NCBI GenBank assembly: GCA_014138725.1 | Contig: JACJID010000004.1 | Coordinates: 744,001-808,000, forward strand | From: Kutzneria viridogrisea | GTDB taxonomy: Bacteria > Actinomycetota > Actinomycetes > Mycobacteriales > Pseudonocardiaceae | Direction: 5' to 3' | Length of the DNA stretch: 64,000 nucleotides | Part shown: positions 41,909-50,574 of the stretch, piece by piece | How positions within the stretch are numbered: the stretch's first letter is position 1 | Layout of the letters: every line of letters starts with the position of its first letter | Notes under the pieces: model-generated | Database searches by the model: none | Told to the model about the DNA's origin: nothing | What the model saw: the letters and a program-made list of their open reading frames with translations, nothing else | Program-made: the position numbers and the translations under genes

Positions 41909-43014
41909 TTTCTTCGCTTGACGAAGCTCGGCGGGGTGAACTCCGGCTGCCCGTTGGTGATTCGTACTGTCCAGCCGCTGTGGTGGATGAGTCGGTGGTG
42001 CATTCCGCACAGCAGCACCAGGTTGGACAGTGCGGTGTCTCCTCCGTTGGCCCAGTGGGTGATGTGGTGTGCGTGGCAGGTGCTGGGTCGTCTTCTGCAT
42101 CCCGGGAATGCGCAGTGCTGGTCCCTGACGATCAGTGCTCGTCGGAGGTGGGGCGGCACGGTGTAGCTGATCCGCCCGATGTCGAGTGGTTCGGAGTTGC
42201 TGCCCAGTACTACTGGGATCACCTTCGCGTCACAGGCGAGTCGGCGGACCGCTGATGGGGAGAGTTCGGTGGTGCCGAGCCCGTTCTGGAGTGTTGTCAG
42301 CGGGATCGTCACCGCGATGTGGGGGCGTTCCCCACCCTCCGTCGGCGTGGAGCTGGTCTCCAGCAGTTCCGCGAACGCGTCCCCTTGCCGTTCGGGCAGG
42401 GGGCGGGTGTCGCCTGCGCCGTGTGGTTTCGCCAGCGGGCTGAGCACGGCCCCCAGCAGTGCGCCAGTCTCCGCGTCCAGGCACCCCTGGAACCGTACTG
42501 ACCCGTCCCGCCGTGTGTCGTACCGGAACTCCCGTCGCGGATGGGCGAGTTCGTCCTCACCCGGTAGCGCCCCGTCGGGGTCCAGCCGGTTGACGATCTC
42601 CCGGCCCAGCGGCACCAGGTTGGAGGCGTCCAGCGACTGGGCCGCTGCTGCCAGGACCTCGACAGCCTGCTCCCGGTCGGCTGCACCGATGTGTGGCGGC
42701 AACTCCCGTAGCACCCGGTCGATCACCGACAACTGCTCCGGCTCCAGTGGAACTGCCACCGGAACCCCCGCGTGCGCGATCCGCTGCCTGGCTTCCTTCT
42801 TGCTCACGCAGAGCACACCGCGCAGCAACTCCGCCAGGCTCGGATACCCCACCCGCTCCGCCACACCCCGCGCATCCGCTTCCGCAACCAACCCAAGAAC
42901 CTTCGCATACGCTTGCCGCAGAACCACTTCCGCGTCCTGCAACTCACCCAACAGCTCCGCATCCCCCAACCGCCACAACCCTGCGGCAGGCCGAGTCTCC
43001 ACGAATGCTGTCAT
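41905..43014 (-). CDS. DUF222 domain HNH endonuclease, copy 2
   Basis: This 369-residue protein starts at ATG 43014. Its DUF222 region and HNH domain (CAFPGC, CHAHHITHWANGGDT, LCGMHHRLIHH) match the copy at 5318-6430 over almost the whole length. The last six residues (FVKRRN) are outside the repeated segment, because the DNA homology ends at 41925, so the insertion junction lies inside the end of the reading frame. The gene is convergent with the LCP gene and overlaps its stop. Confidence 0.9.
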   Translation of the reverse strand: MTAFVETRPAAGLWRLGDAELLGELQDAEVVLRQAYAKVLGLVAEADARGVAERVGYPSLAELLRGVLCVSKKEARQRIAHAGVPVAVPLEPEQLSVIDRVLRELPPHIGAADREQAVEVLAAAAQSLDASNLVPLGREIVNRLDPDGALPGEDELAHPRREFRYDTRRDGSVRFQGCLDAETGALLGAVLSPLAKPHGAGDTRPLPERQGDAFAELLETSSTPTEGGERPHIAVTIPLTTLQNGLGTTELSPSAVRRLACDAKVIPVVLGSNSEPLDIGRISYTVPPHLRRALIVRDQHCAFPGCRRRPSTCHAHHITHWANGGDTALSNLVLLCGMHHRLIHHSGWTVRITNGQPEFTPPSFVKRRN

Positions 43015-43338
43015 ACCAACAATTCTACCCCCCAATCCACCACAAAACCGTTGCCCACCAACGACTACCCATGTGGGTGACCAACCCGGGGTTGGTTTTG
43101 TGCGGGTAGCGGCGGCCTTACGCTCGTCGGCGAATCGGGGCATCCCCCCATGCCCCGGAAACCCCGATCCAAGGCCGCCGCGAGGGACCCGCACCAAACC
43201 AACCCCACACCCCCAACCCCGACACACCCCGTGTACACCCCGCAAACTCCAACACCCACCAGAAGCCGGGACTCACACCCACAACGGGACACGCGCACCA
43301 GGCAACGGGACTCGCCCTCCCCACAACGGGACTCGCAC
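41925..43338 (-). mobile_element. DUF222/HNH repeat element, copy 2
   Basis: This is the inverted counterpart of 4563-6407. From right to left it has four or five GAGTCCCG units (to about 43250), the G-rich head with the quadruplex motif, a 75-bp segment starting with CGGGTCCC and containing ATGCCCCGATTCGCC, and the HNH gene. The 431-bp array of copy 1 is absent here. It is inserted between the LCP gene end and a DUF1015 gene. Confidence 0.7.
43203..43230 (-). other. guanine-quadruplex motif, copy 2 head
   Basis: On the minus strand, guanine runs of 4, 4, 5 and 4 with loops of 6, 2 and 3 bases occur at the same position relative to the HNH gene as in copy 1, so the pattern has been kept. Confidence 0.55.
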
Positions 43339-43379
43339 TGAGCTGGTGTGCGCGGACCCAGCCGCCAGCCACTACCCGC

Positions 43380-44561
43380 TCACAGGTCGGCCAGCAACAG
43401 TCCGCTGTGCGGCTTCGGGGTGAAGTAGGTGGCCTTCCTGGGCATGCGCTGGCCCTCGGCGTGCACGGCGAGCACGTCGGCGTACGGCACCGGCGCGAGC
43501 AGCAGCACGGCGTCCACCCCGGGGCCCGGCAGGCGGCCAGCGGGTAACGGGCGCAGGGCGGGCCCGTCCGGGTCCACCCCGAGTGCCTCGCGGACCAGCA
43601 ACTGCTCGACCAGCCCGTGGTCGATGCGCGGTTCCGGCTCCAGGGCACCGAGATCGGGCAGGGTGACGCGCAACACGGTGTCCCCGGCGAGCACCACGAC
43701 CACGCCGGGCACCAGCGGTGGCGCGGGGTCGGACACCTGGCTGACGGCCAGTCCGGCGGCGCGCCACCGGCGGGCCAGTTCCGCGGCGTCGAGCCCGGTG
43801 CCGACCAGCGCGCGGTGAATCGCGCCGACCCGCAGCCTCGGTCCGCCGGTGATCAGCGCGAGCAGGGCGCCCCGTCCCGCAGCGGTGGCGGCGGCGACCC
43901 GGTGGTTGCCGTCGGCCACCAGCAGGGACTGGTCCTGCGCCCAGGCGATCAACTCGTCCTGGCGCGGGCCGGGTCCCTGCAACCACAGCTGGTGGCGCCG
44001 CCCGCCGGAGTCCACGATGGACACAGCGGGGTCGCCGAGGTCCGCGCAGGTCTGGTCGACCAGCTGGGTCAGCACCGGACCGCCCTCGACCGGCACGAGC
44101 AGCGCGGCACTGGTGGCGCAGCCCAGCCCGGCGAGCATGGCGGCGCGCTCGGCTACCACGTTCGGGTAGACCTCCTCGGTGTGCCGCACCCGGCTGAGCC
44201 CGTCCGGGCCCACCGCCTCCGGGTCGACCACGCACAGCAGGCCGTGCGCCGTGCCGTCCGGACCGTCCACTCGGTACGGCGCGACCACCTGGTGCACGCG
44301 CCGGTAGTGGTTGGCGCGCAGGTGCGCCAGTGCGGTGCGGGCGATCGGCAGCGCATCGGCCAGGCCGAAACCGCTGGCCAGCGCGGTGGGCGTGCGGTGC
44401 GGGTGCTGCACGGCCAGCAGGGAGCCGCGCTCGGCCCCCGCCGCGGCCAGTGCGGCGATCACCCGGTCCGGCTCGGCGAACTCGTCAACGTCGGGCCCGG
44501 GGACCCCGCCCCGCGCCACCCATCCGTCCCGCACGGGACGCACCCAGCCGCTCATCCCCAC
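43380..44561 (-). CDS. DUF1015 family protein
   Basis: This 393-residue protein starts at GTG 44561 (ATG 44555 is an alternative two codons in). Family marks are LLAVQHPHRTP-type early sequence, the motif LLVADGNHRVAAA near residue 210 and the C-terminal ending MPRKATYFTPKPHSGLLLAD. DUF1015 proteins are widespread and of unsettled function; the ADGNHR histidine resembles ParB/Srx-type nucleotide sites. The gene is monocistronic here, beside the second repeat element. Confidence 0.88.
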   Translation of the reverse strand: MGMSGWVRPVRDGWVARGGVPGPDVDEFAEPDRVIAALAAAGAERGSLLAVQHPHRTPTALASGFGLADALPIARTALAHLRANHYRRVHQVVAPYRVDGPDGTAHGLLCVVDPEAVGPDGLSRVRHTEEVYPNVVAERAAMLAGLGCATSAALLVPVEGGPVLTQLVDQTCADLGDPAVSIVDSGGRRHQLWLQGPGPRQDELIAWAQDQSLLVADGNHRVAAATAAGRGALLALITGGPRLRVGAIHRALVGTGLDAAELARRWRAAGLAVSQVSDPAPPLVPGVVVVLAGDTVLRVTLPDLGALEPEPRIDHGLVEQLLVREALGVDPDGPALRPLPAGRLPGPGVDAVLLLAPVPYADVLAVHAEGQRMPRKATYFTPKPHSGLLLADL

Positions 44562-44621
44562 ATCATGAGCCCCCTTGCTATCGGACGGGCATCAGTGAAG
44601 CGCTCCAGTTAGGGTGTGGGC

Positions 44622-45092
44622 GTGAACGTCGAGGTGACCCCGCTGCCAGGTATCGGCACTCGTCAGGATTTCCAGACCAGATCAGGCAAGCGGGTGGGCG
44701 TGATCACACACCGGGACGGCCGGTTCGAGCTGATCGTCTCCCGCAACGACGACCCGGACGCCTGCTCCGCGTCGATCCCACTGACCGCTGAGGAGACGGC
44801 CACGCTGTCCAGCCTGCTCGGCGCCCCGCAGCTGGTCTCACACCTGGGCCGCAACACCGGCATCGAGACCCGGCAGCTGCCCATCGCGCCCGGCTCGCCC
44901 TTCGCGGCGGCGACACTGGGCGACACCGCCCTGCGCACCAGGACCGGTGCCTCGGTGGTGGCGGTGGTGCGCGCGGGCACGGTGCACCCCTCCCCCGGAC
45001 CCGAGTTCGGTTTCGCCGCGGGCGACCTGGTGGTCGTGGTCGGCACCGAGGACGGGCTGACAGCCGCCGCCGCGATCCTCGCCGAGGGCTGA
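44622..45092 (+). CDS. TrkA-C domain regulatory subunit of cation antiporter
   Basis: This 156-residue cytoplasmic protein starts at GTG 44622 (GTG 44616 possible). The N-terminal VEVTPLPGIGTRQDFQTRSG and the C-terminal TrkA_C/RCK-C domain (ASVVAVVRAGTVHPSPGPEF, FAAGDLVVVVGTEDGL) match subunits of KhtT/AmhM type, which gate a Kef-like antiporter in response to ions or nucleotides. It is followed after 5 bp by the antiporter gene, so it forms a two-component transporter. Confidence 0.9.
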   Translation: MNVEVTPLPGIGTRQDFQTRSGKRVGVITHRDGRFELIVSRNDDPDACSASIPLTAEETATLSSLLGAPQLVSHLGRNTGIETRQLPIAPGSPFAAATLGDTALRTRTGASVVAVVRAGTVHPSPGPEFGFAAGDLVVVVGTEDGLTAAAAILAEG

Positions 45093-45097
45093 GCGGC

Positions 45098-46270
45098 ATG
45101 CACGACACCGCGGTCTCCCTGGTCGAGCTCGGCGCCGTGTTCTTCGGACTGGGCATCCTCGGGCGGTTCGCCTGGCGGATCGGGGTCTCCCCGATCCCGC
45201 TCTACCTGATCGGTGGGCTGGCCTTCGGGCAGGGTGGGCTGATCCCCTTGCAGGGCATCGGGGACTTCACCGAGCTGGCCGGCGAGATCGGGGTCGTGCT
45301 GCTGTTGTTGCTGCTGGGCCTGGAGTACTCGGCCCAGGAGCTGGTCACCGGGCTGCGCCGGTCCTGGCTGGCCGGGCTGGTGGACCTGGCGCTCAACGCG
45401 ACCCCGGGCGCGCTGGTGGCGGTGTTGCTGGGCTGGGGCCCGATCGGCGCGCTGGCCATGGCCGGGGTCACCTACATCTCCTCCTCCGGCATCGTCGCCA
45501 AGGTCCTCGGCGACCTGGGCCGCCTGGGCAACCGGGAAACCCCGGTGATCCTCGCGATCCTGGTGTTCGAGGACCTGGCGATGGCCGTCTACCTACCGAT
45601 CCTGACCGCGGTGCTGGCCGGGGTGACCCTGCTGGGCGGGCTGTCCGCGGTGGGCGTCTCGCTGCTGGCGATCACCGTGGTGCTGGTCATCGCGCTGAAG
45701 TTCGGCCGCTACGTCTCGGCGGTGGTGGACAGCCCCGATCCCGAGGTGTTCCTGCTGCGCGTGCTGGGCGCCGCACTGCTCGTCGCCGGGCTGGCCTCGC
45801 AGTTGCAGGTCTCCGCCGCGGTCGGCGCCTTCCTGCTGGGCATCGCGATCTCCGGCTCCACCGCGGAGAACGCCACCAAGCTGCTGGAGCCGCTGCGGGA
45901 TCTGTTCGCCGCGCTGTTCTTCGTGGTGTTCGGCCTGAACACCGACCCCAAGTCGATCCCGCCGGTGCTCGGCGCCGCGATCGGGCTCGCCCTGGTCACC
46001 ACACTGACCAAGGTGGCCACCGGTTGGTTCGCCGCGTCCCGGGTGGGCGTGGCCAGGATGGGTCGGCTGCGCGCCGGGGCGGCGCTGGTGGCCCGCGGCG
46101 AGTTCTCGATCGTGATCGCCGGGCTGGCGGTGGCCTCCGGCGCGGTCGACGGTGAGCTGGCCGCGCTGGCCACGGCCTACGTGCTGTTGATGGCGGTGAT
46201 CGGTCCGGTGGCGGCACGTGTCGTGGAGCCGCTCACCCGGCTCGCGCAGCGCAAGCTGTCCCCGCGGTAA
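45098..46270 (+). CDS. CPA2-family cation/proton antiporter
   Basis: This 390-residue integral membrane protein starts at ATG 45098. It has about 12 hydrophobic helices, with the Kef-type marks LIGGLAFGQGGLIPL, GVVLLLLLLGLEYSAQEL, an unwound helix in TYISSSGIVAKVLGDL, and VFEDLAMAVYLPIL with its acidic residues. It exchanges K+ or Na+ for H+. It works with the TrkA-C subunit encoded just upstream (as in the KhtTU type). Confidence 0.92.
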   Translation: MHDTAVSLVELGAVFFGLGILGRFAWRIGVSPIPLYLIGGLAFGQGGLIPLQGIGDFTELAGEIGVVLLLLLLGLEYSAQELVTGLRRSWLAGLVDLALNATPGALVAVLLGWGPIGALAMAGVTYISSSGIVAKVLGDLGRLGNRETPVILAILVFEDLAMAVYLPILTAVLAGVTLLGGLSAVGVSLLAITVVLVIALKFGRYVSAVVDSPDPEVFLLRVLGAALLVAGLASQLQVSAAVGAFLLGIAISGSTAENATKLLEPLRDLFAALFFVVFGLNTDPKSIPPVLGAAIGLALVTTLTKVATGWFAASRVGVARMGRLRAGAALVARGEFSIVIAGLAVASGAVDGELAALATAYVLLMAVIGPVAARVVEPLTRLAQRKLSPR

Positions 46271-46291
46271 CACGGCGACAGCGGACGCAAG

Positions 46292-46303
46292 TTCTTGCAA
46301 GAA
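46292..46303. promoter_or_regulatory. candidate LacI-type operator
   Basis: TTCTTGCAAGAA is a perfect 12-bp palindrome 31 bp before the LacI-family ATG. It resembles the CTTGCAG-type sites reported for MalR in Streptomyces. It probably mediates autoregulation. Confidence 0.55.
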
Positions 46304-46333
46304 TTTTGCGTACGTTGTCGTATGCTTGCGGCC

Positions 46334-47344
46334 ATGACCCGACGACTTGCCGAAGTCGCCCAGAAGGTCGGCGTGAGCGAGGCCACCGTGAGCCGCGTGC
46401 TCAACGGCAAGCCCGGCGTGTCCGACGCGACCAGGGCCGCCGTGCTGACCGCGCTGGACGTGCTGGGCTACGAGCGGCCCACCCAGTTGCGCGGCCAGCG
46501 CTCCCGGCTGGTCGGCCTGGTGCTGCCCGAGCTGCAGAACCCGATCTTCCCGGCCTTCGCCGACGTGGTGGGCAACGGGCTGGCCCAGCGCGGTTTCACC
46601 CCGGTGCTGTGCACCAGGACCGCGGGCGGGGTCAGCGAGGCCGACTACGTGGAACTGCTGCTGCAACAGCACGTGTCCGGGGTGGTGTTCGCGGGCGGCC
46701 TGTTCGCCCAGGCCGACGCCTCGCACGAGCACTACCGGCGGCTGACCGAGCGCGGGCTGCCCGCGGTGCTGGTCAACGCCGCCGTGTCCGACCTGCGCTT
46801 CCCCAAGGTCTCCTGCGACGACGCGGTGGCCGCCGAGCAGGCGCTGGGCCACCTGCTCTCGCTGGGCCACGAGCGGGTGGGCATGGTGCTGGGCCCGCAC
46901 GACCACGTGCCCTCCCAGCGCAAGCTCGCCGCGTTCCTGACCGGGGCGGCGCGGGCCGGGGTGGTGGTGCCCGAGCACGCCGTGGAGCACGTGATGTTCT
47001 CCCTGGAGGGCGGGCAGGCCGCGGCGACCAGGCTGCTGCGCAACGAGATCACCGGCATCGTCTGCGCGAGCGACCCGCTGGCGCTTGGCGCCATCCGCGC
47101 GGTGCGCAGGGCCGGGCTGCGCGTGCCCGAGGACGTGTCGGTGGTCGGCTTCGACGACTCGGCCTTCATGAACTGCACCGACCCGCCGCTGACCACGGTG
47201 CGTCAGCCCATCGAGGCGATGGGCCGCGCGGCGGTCGACCTGCTGGTGAGCCAGATCGACGGCGGACCGGCCTCCACCGAGGAGCTGCTGTTCGAGCCGG
47301 AGCTGGTGGTGCGCGGGTCCACGGCGCCCGCTTCCCGCCTCTAG
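46334..47344 (+). CDS. LacI-family transcriptional regulator
   Basis: This 336-residue protein starts at ATG 46334; ATG 46322 lies 4 codons earlier. It has an N-terminal LacI HTH and hinge (RLAEVAQKVGVSEATVSRVL, NGKPGVSDATRAAVL), then a periplasmic-binding-protein-like sugar domain (VGLVLPELQNPIFPAFADVV, and VSVVGFDDSAFM near the C-terminus). It precedes an alpha-glucoside ABC operon and is probably its substrate-released repressor. If transcription starts at the nearby promoter, the message would have almost no leader. Confidence 0.92.
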   Translation: MTRRLAEVAQKVGVSEATVSRVLNGKPGVSDATRAAVLTALDVLGYERPTQLRGQRSRLVGLVLPELQNPIFPAFADVVGNGLAQRGFTPVLCTRTAGGVSEADYVELLLQQHVSGVVFAGGLFAQADASHEHYRRLTERGLPAVLVNAAVSDLRFPKVSCDDAVAAEQALGHLLSLGHERVGMVLGPHDHVPSQRKLAAFLTGAARAGVVVPEHAVEHVMFSLEGGQAAATRLLRNEITGIVCASDPLALGAIRAVRRAGLRVPEDVSVVGFDDSAFMNCTDPPLTTVRQPIEAMGRAAVDLLVSQIDGGPASTEELLFEPELVVRGSTAPASRL

Positions 47345-47373
47345 TCGAAAAGTTGCGAAATCCCGTCGACATC

Positions 47374-47382
47374 TTGCGGCAA
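47374..47382. promoter_or_regulatory. weak operator-like site before the sugar-binding gene
   Basis: ATCTTGCGGCAATTC contains TTGC-G-GCAA, an odd 9-bp inverted repeat like half of the upstream palindrome (TTGCAA). A TTGCGAAAT lies 20 bp before it. It could be a second site for the LacI regulator, within the promoter of the binding-protein gene. Confidence 0.3.
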
Positions 47383-47440
47383 TTCGTTCGTCGTGTTTAT
47401 GGTGTGCGCCACACTCCACCCTCGCAGTCGGAGAGCGCCC

Positions 47441-48805
47441 ATGAGAACGAAGTCCTTGACAGTCGCCGGGTCCTCGGTGCTGGTGGCCGCGCTCGGCCTC
47501 AGCCTGGCCGCCTGCCGCGGCTCGTCCGATGACGGGGCCGCGGGCGGCACCGTGACGATCTCGATCAACGGCCAGCCCCCGCAGACCCAGGCGTTCGAGC
47601 GCAAGAACTTCGACGCCGACGTGGCCGAGTTCCAGAAGTCGCACCCGAACATCAGGCTGGAGACGCACGAGGGCTTCATGGACCCGAAGACGTTCTCCGC
47701 CAAGCTGGCCGGCGGCCAGCTGGAGGACGTGTTCTACACCTACTTCACCGACCCGGCGCAGCTGATCGCCAGGCACCAGGCCGCCGACATCACCGACTAC
47801 GTCAAGGACGTGCCGCACGTCTCGGAGCTGCAACCACAACTGCTCGACGTGTACCGGGACGACAAGGGCAGGCTCTACGGGCTGCCCACGGCCAACTACA
47901 CGATGGGCCTGCTCTACAACCGGGACCTGTTCACCAAGGCGGGGCTGAACCCCAACCAGCCTCCGAAGACCTGGGACGAGGTCCGCGAGGACGCCAAGAA
48001 GATCAGCGCGCTGGGCAACGGCGTGGTCGGCTACGCCGACTACAGCGCCAACAACCAGGGCGGCTGGCACCTGACCAGCTGGCTGTACTCCGAGGGCGGC
48101 CAGGTCGCCCGCAAGGACGGCGCCACCTGGAAGGCCGACTTCAACAACGACAAGGGCAAGGCCGCACTGCGAACCCTGCACGACATGCGCTGGACCGACA
48201 ACACCATGGGCAGCAAGCAGTTGCTGCAAATCGAGGACGTGCAGCGGCTGATGGGCGGCGGGCAGTTGGGCATGTACCTGGCGGCCCCGGACAACGTGCC
48301 CACGGTGGTCAACCTGTTCAAGGGCGACTACGCCACCTACGGCCTCGCTCCGATGCCCGGCGGTAAGGGCACGCTGATCGGCGGTGAGGGGTACATGATC
48401 AATCCCAAGGCCACCCCCGCCAAGATCAAGGCCGCGCTGACCTGGTTGCAGTGGAAGTACCTCAACCCCGAGCGCATCGACGCCAAGCTGGCCAGCTACA
48501 AGGAACAGGCGCAGCCGATCGGCCTGCCGGTGCCGCCGGTGCCCGACATCTGGACCGGGGCGGCGCGCACCCAGCAGGAGCAGGTCAAGGCCAAGTACGC
48601 CACCGTGCCGCTGAAGAACTTCCAGCCCTACGTGGACGGGGCGAGCAGCCTCAAGGGCCACCTGGAACCGCCCAACGCCCAGCAGGTCTACACGGTTCTC
48701 GACGGGGTCATGCAGGCGGTGCTGACCGACCGCGACGCCGACGCCGCCAAGCTGCTCGCCGACGCCGAGCAGAAGGTCAACTCCGTGCTGGCGACCATCC
48801 GGTGA
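47441..48805 (+). CDS. sugar-ABC transporter substrate-binding lipoprotein
   Basis: This 454-residue protein starts at ATG 47441 with GGAGAG 5 bases upstream. A signal peptide ends in the lipobox LSLAAC (Cys about residue 25), so the protein is lipid-anchored. The mature part has the solute-binding fold of the MalE cluster (VTISINGQPPQTQAFE; YGLPTANYTMGLLYNRDLF; EGYMINPKATPAKIKAALTW). The downstream permeases and GH13 glucosidase point to an alpha-glucoside or maltodextrin ligand. The stop overlaps the first permease start. Confidence 0.92.
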   Translation: MRTKSLTVAGSSVLVAALGLSLAACRGSSDDGAAGGTVTISINGQPPQTQAFERKNFDADVAEFQKSHPNIRLETHEGFMDPKTFSAKLAGGQLEDVFYTYFTDPAQLIARHQAADITDYVKDVPHVSELQPQLLDVYRDDKGRLYGLPTANYTMGLLYNRDLFTKAGLNPNQPPKTWDEVREDAKKISALGNGVVGYADYSANNQGGWHLTSWLYSEGGQVARKDGATWKADFNNDKGKAALRTLHDMRWTDNTMGSKQLLQIEDVQRLMGGGQLGMYLAAPDNVPTVVNLFKGDYATYGLAPMPGGKGTLIGGEGYMINPKATPAKIKAALTWLQWKYLNPERIDAKLASYKEQAQPIGLPVPPVPDIWTGAARTQQEQVKAKYATVPLKNFQPYVDGASSLKGHLEPPNAQQVYTVLDGVMQAVLTDRDADAAKLLADAEQKVNSVLATIR

Positions 48806-49686
48806 GCACCGCGGCGCTGCGGCGCAGGATCACCGAGAACCTGACCGCGTACGGGATGTTGTGCGCCGCGCTGGTGTGCTTCGCGGTCTTCTCCTGGTAC
48901 CCGATCGTGCGGGGCGTGCTGCTCAGCTTCCAGCAGGTCAACTTCGTGACCGCGCCGGACTGGGTGGGCCTGGAGAACTTCCGGCGGCTGCTGGCCGACC
49001 CGCTGTTCTGGACGGCCTGGCGCAACACGGCGCTGTTCACCGGGCTCGCCCTGGTGTTCGGCTTCGCCCTGCCCTTCGCCGTCGCGGTGCTGCTCAACGA
49101 ACTCCGGCACGGCAGGGCGTACTTCCGCCTGGTCGTCTACCTCCCGGTGATGCTGCCGCCCGTGGTCGTCGCGCTGCTGTGGAAGTGGTTCTACGACCCG
49201 GGTCCCGGCCTGTTCAACACCGCGCTGCACGCGGTCGGGCTGCCGGGGCTGAGCTGGCTGGACTCCTCGGGCACCGCGATGATCTCGCTGGTGCTGGTGT
49301 CCACCTGGGCCAACATGGGCTCGGCCACCCTGATCTACCTGGCCGCGTTGCAGACCATTCCCGGTGACCTGTACGAGGCCGCGGAGCTGGACGGGGCCGG
49401 GCTGTGGCGGCGGCTGTGGCACGTCACCGTGCCGCGGACCCGGTTCGCCCTGCTGGTGATGCTGCTGCTCCAGATCGTGGCCACGATGCAGGTGTTCACC
49501 GAGCCGTACGTCATGACCGGCGGCGGCCCCGAGGACTCGACGGTGACCGTGTTGCTGCTACTCTACAAGTACGCCTTCGTGTACAACGACTTCGGCACGG
49601 CCAGCGCGCTGAGCCTGCTGCTGTTCGCGGTGCTGGGCGTCTTCTCCTTCCTGTACATGCGAGCCACGCGCAGGGCGGAGTCATGA
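48802..49686 (+). CDS. sugar ABC permease, MalF type
   Basis: This 294-residue permease starts at GTG 48802, overlapping the binding-protein stop. It has six hydrophobic helices and the EAA loop that docks the ATPase (YEAAELDGAGLWRRLWHVTV). It forms a pair with the next gene. Confidence 0.93.
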   Translation: MSTAALRRRITENLTAYGMLCAALVCFAVFSWYPIVRGVLLSFQQVNFVTAPDWVGLENFRRLLADPLFWTAWRNTALFTGLALVFGFALPFAVAVLLNELRHGRAYFRLVVYLPVMLPPVVVALLWKWFYDPGPGLFNTALHAVGLPGLSWLDSSGTAMISLVLVSTWANMGSATLIYLAALQTIPGDLYEAAELDGAGLWRRLWHVTVPRTRFALLVMLLLQIVATMQVFTEPYVMTGGGPEDSTVTVLLLLYKYAFVYNDFGTASALSLLLFAVLGVFSFLYMRATRRAES

Positions 49687-50552
49687 GGACGCTGGTCTCC
49701 ACCTCGCAGCTGCACAGCAGGCGCGGCAAGTCCTTGTACTGGCTGGTGTTCGGCCTCGTGGCGGTCGTGTTCACCGTCGGGTTCGTGTTCCCGCTGCTGT
49801 GGCTGTTCCTCGGGGCCATGAAGTCCCCGGCCGAGCTGGCACACGTGCCGCCGCCGGTCCTGCCCGGGCAGTTCGGCGTGCGGACCTTCACCCAGGCCTG
49901 GGACTTCATGGACCTGGGCCGGTACTTCCTCAACACCGTGCTGGTGGTCGCCGGGGCCTGGCTGGTGCAGCTGGCCTTCGACGTGCCCGCCGCGTACGCC
50001 CTGTCCAAGCTGCGGCCCAAGTGGGGCAACGTGGTGCTGGGGCTGATGCTGGCCACGTTGATGCTGCCCGCCTCGGCGGTGCTGGTGCCGACCTACCTGA
50101 CGATCACCGATGTGCCGCTGCTGCACGTGAATCTGGTCAACAACCCGTTGGCGATCTGGCTGCCCGCGGCGGCGAACGCGGTCAACATCTACCTGCTCAA
50201 ACGGTTCTTCGACCAGATACCGAACGAGCTGCTCGAAGCGTCCACACTGGACGGTGCTGGGCCGGTGACCACGCTGTGGCGCGTGGTGCTGCCGCTGTCC
50301 CGGCCGGTGCTGGGCGTGGTCTCCATCACCTCCGTGGTGGCCGCGTGGAAGGACTTCATCTGGCCACTGCTGGTGTTCCCGGATCCGGCGAAGCAGACGC
50401 TGAGCGTGGCGTTGCAGCGCTTCGCCCCGGACACCCCGATCAACCTGCTGCTGGCCGGGCTGGTGCTGGCCAGCCTGCCGACGATCGCGGTTTTCCTGAT
50501 CTTCCAGCGCAACATCCTGGCCGGCCTGACCGCCGGCGGCGTCAAGGGCTGA
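49683..50552 (+). CDS. sugar ABC permease, MalG type
   Basis: This 289-residue permease starts at ATG 49683 (ATGA overlap). It has six transmembrane helices and the EAA loop LLEASTLDGAGPVTTLWRVVL. The operon includes no ATPase, so the transporter probably uses a shared MsiK-type ATPase, as is usual in actinomycetes. Confidence 0.93.
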   Translation: MRTLVSTSQLHSRRGKSLYWLVFGLVAVVFTVGFVFPLLWLFLGAMKSPAELAHVPPPVLPGQFGVRTFTQAWDFMDLGRYFLNTVLVVAGAWLVQLAFDVPAAYALSKLRPKWGNVVLGLMLATLMLPASAVLVPTYLTITDVPLLHVNLVNNPLAIWLPAAANAVNIYLLKRFFDQIPNELLEASTLDGAGPVTTLWRVVLPLSRPVLGVVSITSVVAAWKDFIWPLLVFPDPAKQTLSVALQRFAPDTPINLLLAGLVLASLPTIAVFLIFQRNILAGLTAGGVKG

Positions 50553-50574
50553 ACGCCCTGGGGAGGGACGAGGC

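Noticed and set aside
45593-48661. Minus-strand open frame of over 1000 codons across the antiporter, lacI and binding-protein genes
   Set aside because: It is a composition shadow antisense to three well-supported genes and is low-complexity (His, Gln, Arg, Gly).
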